From: QHXW01 sp035280425
GTDB taxonomy: Bacteria; Acidobacteriota; Terriglobia; Bryobacterales; Bryobacteraceae
Length of the DNA: 64,000 bases
Direction of reading: 5' to 3'
Assembly: GCA_035280425.1 (NCBI GenBank)
Contig: DATEFW010000018.1
Span: 200,759 to 264,758, forward strand
Below, piece by piece: positions 58,314 through 64,000 of the stretch. The position numbers were made by a program, and so were the translations under genes. Below the pieces are notes generated by a model. The model was not told the DNA's origin and searched no databases. It was given only the letters and a program-made list of their open reading frames with translations. Numbering within the stretch: position 1 is the first letter of the stretch; each line of letters opens with the position of its first letter.

Positions 58314-59625
58314 GACCAAGCAAGAAATTATTCTGGCGCAGCAGGAATACCTGTTTCCCGCCGTTTTTCATTACTACAAAGATCCGCTGGTAATCGCTCG
58401 CGCCAAAGATCAGTTCGTCTACGACCGCGATGGCAATCAGTACCTCGATTTCTTCGGCGGCATTCTGACCATCTCGGTGGGTCACTGCAACGAAAAAGTG
58501 AATCGGGAAATTCACCGCCAGGTCGATACGCTCGCTCATGTGTCGACCGTTTTCGCCACCGAACCGCAGGCGGCGCTGGCGAAACGCATCGCCGAAATCA
58601 CACCCGGCGGCCGCCTGCGCAAATCGTTTTTTACCAATAGCGGAACGGAAGCCAACGAAACGGCGATCCTTGCAGCCCGCTGTTACACCGGGTCGAGTGA
58701 AATCATCGCTCTGCGCCACTCGTACCACGGGCGTTCGTCGCTCGCCATGTCGCTCACCGGCCAGTCATCCTGGCGCCTCGGCGGCGCGCTCCAGCCGGGT
58801 ATCGTCCATGCCCATAATGCCTACTGCTACCGCTGTCCTTTTGGGCTCACTTATCCCGATTGTGGCGTCCGCTGCGCGCAGGATGTCGAGGACGTGATCC
58901 GCAGCTCGACTTCCGGCCAGGTCGCTGGGATGATCGCCGAGCCGATCCAGGGCGTCGGTGGCTTTATCACTCCGCCCCGCGAGTATTTTAAAATCGTGGC
59001 CGAGATCGTTCGCCGCCATGGCGGAATTTTCATCAGCGACGAAGTGCAAACCGCGTGGGGCCGCACCGGCGGCAAGTGGTTCGGCATCGAGCAGTACGGC
59101 GTGACGCCTGACGTCATCACGAGCGCCAAAGGTCTAGGTAATGGATTGCCTATCGGCGTGACCGTCGCGACGCCGGAAGTGGCGGACGCCATCAAAGGCG
59201 CGACCATCTCCACCTTTGGCGGCAATCCCATTACAACCACTGCCGCGAAAGCGGTGATCGACTTTATCGAGCAGGAGAATCTGGTCTCGAACGCGGCCTC
59301 CACCGGCGCTTACCTGCGCGAAAAGCTTGAAGAATTGGCGCGCAAGCATCCGTTGATCGGCGAAGTGCGCGGGATGGGGCTGATGCAGGCCATCGAGCTG
59401 GTGCGTGACAGGAAAACCAAAGAGCCGGCTACCACCGAGACCGCGGATTTGATGGAACGCGCCCGCGCCAACCGGTTGCTCGTCGGCAAGGGCGGCATCT
59501 TCGGCAACGCCATCCGGATTTCTCCGCCGTTGAATATCCAAAAGGCCGACATCGACGAGTTCGCGCGGCTGCTGGATGCCAGCCTGGCGAGCGTAGCGGC
59601 GGTTCCAGCCGGGGCGGGGAACTAG
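58312..59625 (+). CDS. Class III aminotransferase (AGXT2-like)
   Basis: 437 aa, PLP fold-type I. Cofactor Asp in FISDEVQTAWGRTG, PLP lysine in TSAKGLGNGLPIGVTVA, N-terminal DRDGNQYLDFFGGILT and the C-x2-C-like YCYRCPFGLTYPDC insert found in alanine-glyoxylate/beta-alanine type enzymes. It probably moves an amino group between an omega-amino acid or alanine and pyruvate or glyoxylate. Its Shine-Dalgarno and start codon lie within a perfect inverted repeat. Confidence 0.9.
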   Translation: MTKQEIILAQQEYLFPAVFHYYKDPLVIARAKDQFVYDRDGNQYLDFFGGILTISVGHCNEKVNREIHRQVDTLAHVSTVFATEPQAALAKRIAEITPGGRLRKSFFTNSGTEANETAILAARCYTGSSEIIALRHSYHGRSSLAMSLTGQSSWRLGGALQPGIVHAHNAYCYRCPFGLTYPDCGVRCAQDVEDVIRSSTSGQVAGMIAEPIQGVGGFITPPREYFKIVAEIVRRHGGIFISDEVQTAWGRTGGKWFGIEQYGVTPDVITSAKGLGNGLPIGVTVATPEVADAIKGATISTFGGNPITTTAAKAVIDFIEQENLVSNAASTGAYLREKLEELARKHPLIGEVRGMGLMQAIELVRDRKTKEPATTETADLMERARANRLLVGKGGIFGNAIRISPPLNIQKADIDEFARLLDASLASVAAVPAGAGN

Positions 59626-59626
59626 C

Positions 59627-60505
59627 ATGTCCGGATTTCCACGGAGGAACATACTGCGGGCGGGGATTGTGGCCCTTTCGAACTTTGTGTTCGGCGATCC
59701 GCTGGAGAAAGAAGCGGTGGCCGAAACGCGCCGCGGCATTTTCGACGCCCACCTGCACATTCCGGCCGACAATGGCGAAGTCTTTCAGTGGAACCTGATC
59801 ACCCGGACGATGCCCGAGTTCGTCGCGTATCTGGACAAGTGCGGCGTGCGGCGTGGCGTGATTTCCTCCGCGCGCAGCAATACCGCCCAGAAGCCCGAGG
59901 ATTATCGCGAGGGCAACCGCGAAGTGGCTAAGTACGCGGAAAAGTACAAAGGCCGTTTTCGCGGAGCCTGCGTGATCACCCCGGTGCGGATCGACAAAGC
60001 TTTGCGCGAAATCGAAGATTGCCACAAGCAACTGGGCTTCGTATGGCTGGGCGAGTTCTGCAATTACATGACCGGATATAAGTACGACACGCCGGAGTGG
60101 GACCAGGTGATGCAGCTTGCCACCAAACTGGGTTTAGTCATCCAGATCCACACCAACACGCGCGAGATGCAATACCTGGCCGATAAGTTTCCGGAGACGA
60201 CGATCGTCTTTCCGCACTTCGGCGCTTCACGGGATGACATTTACGAACGGATTGCGATCGTCGCCCGCCATAAGAAGGCGCACATCGATATTTCGGGCTC
60301 CGGGATCGAGCGCGTGGGAATTCTGGAACGCGCAGTGAAAGAGATCGGCTCCGGCCGCGTCTTGTACGGCTCCGATTTCACGATCAATGAGCCCTCCGGA
60401 GTGATCGCCCGCGTGCATAATGCCTTTCTGACGGCCCAAGACCGCGAAAATATTCTGTTCCGCAACGTCGAGCGGTTGCTCGCCCAGGCAGGCCGGGCGA
60501 GTTAG
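59627..60505 (+). CDS. Amidohydrolase-2-type TIM-barrel hydrolase with Tat-like leader
   Basis: 292 aa. N-terminus FPRRNILRAGIVALSNFVFG resembles a short Tat leader. The barrel carries FDAHLHI (metal His pair), IQIHTNTRE, VFPHFGASRDD and YGSDFTINEPSGVI, the metal sites of amidohydrolase-2 family hydrolases and decarboxylases. Substrate unknown. It starts one base after the aminotransferase stop, so the two probably act on related compounds. Confidence 0.82.
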   Translation: MSGFPRRNILRAGIVALSNFVFGDPLEKEAVAETRRGIFDAHLHIPADNGEVFQWNLITRTMPEFVAYLDKCGVRRGVISSARSNTAQKPEDYREGNREVAKYAEKYKGRFRGACVITPVRIDKALREIEDCHKQLGFVWLGEFCNYMTGYKYDTPEWDQVMQLATKLGLVIQIHTNTREMQYLADKFPETTIVFPHFGASRDDIYERIAIVARHKKAHIDISGSGIERVGILERAVKEIGSGRVLYGSDFTINEPSGVIARVHNAFLTAQDRENILFRNVERLLAQAGRAS

Positions 60506-60506
60506 C

Positions 60507-60527
60507 CGCCAAACGGGGCGGCCCCCA
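60507..60527. repeat. 21-bp near-identical repeat, copy A
   Basis: Starts CGCCAAACGGGGCGGC and matches 19 of 21 positions with 63286-63306. The two copies flank the ADOP permease gene in the same orientation. With the preceding base pair it folds as GCCGCC-AAACGG-GGCGGC right after the amidohydrolase stop, so it may be a terminator-like hairpin. Confidence 0.5.
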
Positions 60528-60544
60528 GCAGGTGATTGCCAGCC

Positions 60545-60573
60545 TTGAATACGGCAGTTAAAGGTCGTATAAT
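60545..60573 (+). promoter_or_regulatory. Strong sigma-70-type promoter for the second ADOP permease
   Basis: TTGAAT (60545-60550) and a perfect TATAAT (60568-60573) are separated by 17 bases, the optimal spacing. Transcription would start near 60580, leaving about 200 bases of leader before the ATG at 60782. The rest of the 276-base gap (60506-60781) holds no open gene that I can support. Confidence 0.7.
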
Positions 60574-60781
60574 CCCGATATCTTGGACGCCCCGAGACTG
60601 CATACTGTGCGCACTCGGTGGTTCGACGGATGAACAGAAGGCTGGGCTCAGTTCCGCACCCCGTAGCCAGTGACCTTTTGTGCCTCGCCTTTAGGAGATC
60701 CCGCCGGCTGCACGAGCTAGTCACCCGGGCTGAATCTATCAGCTTGGATTGCCAGTCCCGCACGAAGCAACGGAGGGTCTC

Positions 60782-63268
60782 ATGATCACATTAGTCGATG
60801 ATATTCGACTTGGGGCACGGGCTCTCGCCAAGAGTCCCGGCTTCACGCTAGTAGTGGTGGCCACACTCGCCTTGGGCATAGGTCTGACCACTGCCCTCTT
60901 TAGCCTTGTCGATCAGCTTTTGCTGTGGTCCGTTCCGGCGCGCGAGGCGACTCGCCTGGTGAAGATCGAAGGCACCTACAGCCGCACATGTCCCTTTTTC
61001 CGTGCCTATCGCGACCTCAACCAGGTTTTCGACGGAGTCCTCGCCAGCAGCAACAATCTTGATGCCGGCCTTCGGCCCGCCGGGTCGCGGGGCGTGGAAA
61101 TCGGCAAAGTGGAATACGTCAGCGGCGGCTACTTCCAGATCCTCGGGATTGGAGCCGCTGCCGGACGAGTGATCACGCCGTCTGACGATACGGCCGGCGG
61201 GCCACTGGTCGTTGTTCTTTCCTATCGCTACTGGCAGCGGCGTTTTGCCGGGGACCTGCGGGTGATCGGCCAGCAGTTCTCGGTGAACAACTATCGGCTC
61301 GTTGTCGCCGGCGTGGCAGAGAAAGGGTTCGGCGGCTTGTTCAACGGCGACGAACCCGACGTCTTAATGGCCTTGGCCATGTACCCGGTGACGAACCCCG
61401 GCGCGGCACAGGAATGGAACACGACGCGCAGTCCCTGGCTCACCTGCGTGGCGCGACTGAAGCCGGGCGTTTCCGTTCAGCAAGCTCAAGCCTCCATGCC
61501 GCTTCTGTGGGGGCGGGCAATGGAAAGGGTGAATGACAGAGCCGTCGAAGCTGTCACCAAGGCTCATCTGCTTCCGAAGGATGAATGCCGGCTCGCGCCT
61601 GCGGCTCGGGACCCCTTCTTTATCCGTAACCAGAATTTTCTAGATCCGCTGAAAGCCCTGGCGGCCGCAACAGTTCTGGTCCTGCTGCTTACCTGCGCGA
61701 ACGTGTCGAATCTGCTGCTGGTGCGCGCCTCGCAACGCTGGAAGCAGACGGCCGTGCGTCTGTCGCTCGGCGCTACGCGCGGGCGCTTGATTCGCCAGTT
61801 TCTCACCGAAAGCCTCCTGCTGGCCGCACTGGGGAGCGCAATGGGCCTTGGAGTTGCCTATTTCGGCATTCGCGCCCTTGCTCAACTCAATGTTCTGGAC
61901 CCGGATTTTCGTTTCCATCTCAGCCTCTTCGTTCTCGCGTCGTGTGCCGGCCTAACACTGCTCACCACCATCCTGTTCGGCCTGATTCCCGCGCTACGGG
62001 CCACGCGGATGAAACTTGCGGAGAGCATGAAGGAGCATGGAATGGCCACCGAAGCGCTCTCCCGGTCACTTCTTTCTAGATTCCTAATCGCTGACCAAAT
62101 CGCCTTGTCCCTGGCGTTACTTATCAGCGCCAGCTTGTTTGGCCGCACGCTAAGAAATCTTCAGAATGTCGACCTCGGGTTTCAGCGCGAGAGTATCGCG
62201 ATTTTCGAGATCGACCCCATGAGCGTGGGATATAGCGGGCAGAGTTTGCGTACCTTCTACGATCAGTTCCTCGAGCGCACGCGGACCCTTCTCGGCGTGC
62301 GCACGGCCGCCTTGGCGGGCATGACGCCGATTAGCAACCAAATGCGCGGCGTAGCGGTGGGCAATGAGGCGCTTCAGGTAACTTTTAGGGCCATTTCCAA
62401 CCCCGTCAGCTCCGGCTACTTCACCACGATGGGCATTCCCCTCCTGGCGGGCCGTGACTTTCGGCGCGAGGATGAGCCTGTCGTTACACCCAACAGCGGC
62501 CGGGGGAGGTGGGACGCGCCCCGGGTTTGCATCATGGACCAATCACTGGCGCGCCAGCAGTTCGGGCCGGTGAATGCTGTGGGACGCCGCTTCTGCTATC
62601 CCGGGTCCGATTGTTCCGGCGATAAGGGCATTGAGGTTATCGGCGTGGTGAAGGATGTGCACTATGGTGAAATCACCCGTCCCGACCCGTTGGGGACTAT
62701 CTACGAGCCCAGTTGGTCAAACGGCGCCGACGCGCGCTGGCTGGCCGTGCGGTTTGCTGGGAGCGCCGCCCCGGTGATCGCGGCTGTCCGCCGTGCGCTC
62801 CAGGACCAGGATCCCAACGTTCCCCTACTGCACGTCCGCCTGATGGAAGAGTACATCAACAGCCGCTTGGCGCACGAGCGCCTGGTAGCGTACCTCTCAA
62901 GTTTCTTCGGAATCCTGGCGCTCGGCCTCGCCTCGCTGGGGCTTTCCGGTGTGCTGGCCTGCGTGGTGTCGCGACGGACGCGGGAAATCGGCATCCGCAT
63001 GGCGCTCGGAGCACGGCGCGGAGATGTGGTCAGGATGATCTTGCGCTTCTCCCTCGGGCCGGTGGCGGCCGGACTGGTGATTGGGGTCGTCGTGGCATTT
63101 TTCTGGGGTCTCTTCCTCGGCAGCCAGTTCTACGGTATCGACAGTTTCGATCCGGTGTCGGTGTCGCAATCCGTCGCCGTCTTGCTGGCCGCTGCGCTGC
63201 TCGCCGCCGCCCTCCCCGCGCGCCGGGCGACCAAAGTCGATCCCATGGCGGCGCTGAGGTACGAATGA
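60782..63268 (+). CDS. ADOP/MacB-type ABC permease (second copy)
   Basis: 828 aa. The same architecture as the permease at 49708: LVDDIRLGARALAKSPGFTLVVVATLALGIG, periplasmic MacB domain, FtsX unit (CANVSNLLLVRASQRWKQTAVRLSLGATRGRLIRQFLTES), second MacB domain and FtsX unit (VVSRRTREIGIRMALGARRGDVVRM), ending RRATKVDPMAALRYE. ATG 60782 has GGAGG six bases upstream. The sequence is well diverged from the first copy, so this is not a recent duplication. It has its own promoter and a long leader, and is flanked by a 21-bp repeat. Confidence 0.9.
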   Translation: MITLVDDIRLGARALAKSPGFTLVVVATLALGIGLTTALFSLVDQLLLWSVPAREATRLVKIEGTYSRTCPFFRAYRDLNQVFDGVLASSNNLDAGLRPAGSRGVEIGKVEYVSGGYFQILGIGAAAGRVITPSDDTAGGPLVVVLSYRYWQRRFAGDLRVIGQQFSVNNYRLVVAGVAEKGFGGLFNGDEPDVLMALAMYPVTNPGAAQEWNTTRSPWLTCVARLKPGVSVQQAQASMPLLWGRAMERVNDRAVEAVTKAHLLPKDECRLAPAARDPFFIRNQNFLDPLKALAAATVLVLLLTCANVSNLLLVRASQRWKQTAVRLSLGATRGRLIRQFLTESLLLAALGSAMGLGVAYFGIRALAQLNVLDPDFRFHLSLFVLASCAGLTLLTTILFGLIPALRATRMKLAESMKEHGMATEALSRSLLSRFLIADQIALSLALLISASLFGRTLRNLQNVDLGFQRESIAIFEIDPMSVGYSGQSLRTFYDQFLERTRTLLGVRTAALAGMTPISNQMRGVAVGNEALQVTFRAISNPVSSGYFTTMGIPLLAGRDFRREDEPVVTPNSGRGRWDAPRVCIMDQSLARQQFGPVNAVGRRFCYPGSDCSGDKGIEVIGVVKDVHYGEITRPDPLGTIYEPSWSNGADARWLAVRFAGSAAPVIAAVRRALQDQDPNVPLLHVRLMEEYINSRLAHERLVAYLSSFFGILALGLASLGLSGVLACVVSRRTREIGIRMALGARRGDVVRMILRFSLGPVAAGLVIGVVVAFFWGLFLGSQFYGIDSFDPVSVSQSVAVLLAAALLAAALPARRATKVDPMAALRYE

Positions 63269-63285
63269 GCTCTTTCACGTGCTAA

Positions 63286-63306
63286 CGCCGAACGGGGCGG
63301 CACCCA
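63286..63306. repeat. 21-bp near-identical repeat, copy B
   Basis: Starts CGCCGAACGGGGCGGC and lies 17 bases after the permease stop; 19 of 21 positions match 60507-60527. It can fold through GCCG and CGGC with a short loop, like copy A. Confidence 0.5.
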
Positions 63307-63307
63307 T

Positions 63308-63336
63308 TTGCACTACCGCCCTCTTTGTGATACAAG
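63308..63336 (+). promoter_or_regulatory. Possible promoter of the lipoprotein gene
   Basis: TTGCAC (63308-63313), 17 bases, TACAAG (63331-63336), ending 20 bases before the ATG at 63357. Both boxes are weak (3 and 4 of 6 matches). Confidence 0.3.
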
Positions 63337-63356
63337 CATCGAAACGGAGGTGCACC

Positions 63357-64000
63357 ATGCGCACCAGCGCCGTTCGGATGATGGCGACGGGAGCCGTCAT
63401 TTTTACCTTCCTGCTTCTCACTGCCTGTGGAGGACCCAGCGGGCCGCAGCCCGGCACGCGTGCTTATGAGTGGGCGGCGGCCAGGGATTCGTTCGCCGCA
63501 CGGGATTATCTAAAGACGGTCGAACACCTGGAACAGCTCAACGCGGCCGACAACGACTACACCGCCCGCGCGCGGCCCTGGCTCCTGATGATGACTTCCG
63601 GGATGTCCCGCGGCTATATGGACCTGGCCGATAATTTCGATGCCGGCGCGCACGCCAACAAATCGAATCCTATCGACTTCCGCCGCCGCACCAACGCCTA
63701 TCGCGGCGAAGCCAACCGGCTGGCCCTCGAGTTTGTCGAGGTTTTCGATAAGTTTCAAAAAGGCAAGGATGATCCCGTGCCTATCGCGTTTCCGTTCCCC
63801 AGCGGGAGCGCCGCGCCGGTCGCGCAGTTATCCAGGGTCGCTGCCGGCATGATGCCGTCACCGGCGGAACTCGAGCCCGCCGAAAAACAGGCCATTGTGC
63901 GCGGCGTTTTGCTCTCGTCTTGCGACGCCGCCGGAGCCCACGAAGATACGGCCAAAGCTGAGAAATTGCTGACTCCCGGCAACTTGACGGTGCCCCGCTC
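63357..64000 (+). CDS. Lipoprotein with possible tetratricopeptide-like helices (3' end outside window)
   Basis: At least 214 residues, open to the window end. Lipoprotein signal peptide with lipobox LLTAC (lipidated C24), then helical segments (AYEWAAARDSFAARDYLKTVEHLEQLNAADNDY, TARARPWLLMMTSGMSRGYMDLADNFDAG) that look like TPR-type pairs. The start has AACGGAGGTG just upstream. No family recognised. It follows the ADOP permease by 88 bases and could be its envelope partner. Confidence 0.75.
   Translation, partial: MRTSAVRMMATGAVIFTFLLLTACGGPSGPQPGTRAYEWAAARDSFAARDYLKTVEHLEQLNAADNDYTARARPWLLMMTSGMSRGYMDLADNFDAGAHANKSNPIDFRRRTNAYRGEANRLALEFVEVFDKFQKGKDDPVPIAFPFPSGSAAPVAQLSRVAAGMMPSPAELEPAEKQAIVRGVLLSSCDAAGAHEDTAKAEKLLTPGNLTVPR

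Noticed and set aside
1..64000. tRNA or rRNA genes
   Set aside because: The intergenic gaps are short and I saw no cloverleaf with TTCRA arm or rRNA-like conserved block; a tRNAscan run would be needed to exclude them fully.

Overview
The window looks like a stretch of an Acidobacteriota chromosome, probably of the Solibacteres/Bryobacterales type. The evidence is high GC with gene-dense coding on both strands, two large ABC-type permeases of the acidobacterial ADOP/MacB kind without an adjacent ATPase gene, a VWFA-related secreted protein of the kind abundant in acidobacteria, several secreted M28/S9-type peptidases, Tat-type leaders, and many GTG/TTG starts. I see no rRNA, tRNA, CRISPR array, intact insertion sequence or prophage. 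About 60 genes are supported, mostly in short tightly packed operons.

Layout. 0-2.3 kb: a secreted protein with an atypical (PI3K/Fam20-like) kinase signature and a convergent membrane histidine kinase. 2.3-7.7 kb: a compact signalling cluster of an ATP/ADP-translocase-like membrane protein fused to HEAT repeats, a free-standing cNMP-binding-like domain, a soluble histidine kinase, a response regulator without output domain, and a methyltransferase. 7.6-14.1 kb (minus): one coupled operon with a Gld-type ABC transporter (ATPase, permease, GldG-like, DUF4340) followed by nicotinate phosphoribosyltransferase and nicotinamidase. 14.2-18.4 kb: an NfrB-like glycosyltransferase with a c-di-GMP-type MshEN domain and a glutamate-carboxypeptidase-like M28 peptidase. 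18.4-22.6 kb (minus): aroC-def-fmt-argJ housekeeping operon. 22.7-24.9 kb: a small membrane protein and an S9 peptidase.

24.9-28.5 kb is the accessory patch: an AbrB-Doc toxin-antitoxin pair, a remnant of the C-terminus of a TipA-like regulator, a frameshifted membrane gene, an intact MerR/TipA-like regulator with a recognisable operator, and a tandem pair of Gly-rich Tat-exported genes, the first frameshifted and the second a collapsed pseudogene. 28.5-34.5 kb: a sodium/solute symporter, thioesterase, Cys-rich membrane protein, fused MoaD-MoaE, VWFA protein, Hfq-like protein and inositol monophosphatase. 34.7-39.8 kb: a nucleoside salvage operon (pyrimidine phosphorylase, CNT transporter, purine nucleoside phosphorylase, cytidine deaminase, secreted MTA/SAH-deaminase-like amidohydrolase). 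deoC at 45.2 kb would complete the deoxyribose branch of this pathway.

39.8-49.6 kb: Tat-leader ThDP enzyme, aminotransferase, MscL with a zinc ribbon, NicO-type nickel/cobalt exporter, DeoC with an unusual N-terminal extension, a GAF-GAF-PP2C phosphatase, a cytochrome/copper-monooxygenase-like protein and a DUF4342 protein. 49.7-64 kb: two ADOP permeases, HEAT protein, AraC/VOC pair, M20 peptidase, EamA transporter, HtrA protease, peptidoglycan-binding protein, class III aminotransferase, amidohydrolase, and a lipoprotein cut by the window end.

The best candidates for something undescribed are the translocase-HEAT/cNMP/two-component cluster (2.3-6.9 kb), the coupling of a Gld-type ABC exporter to NAD salvage (7.6-14.1 kb), the MscL-zinc-ribbon fusion, the DeoC N-terminal extension, and a perfect 10-1-10 hairpin that covers both Shine-Dalgarno and start codon of the class III aminotransferase gene (58.3 kb). 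All are inferences from sequence reading alone.
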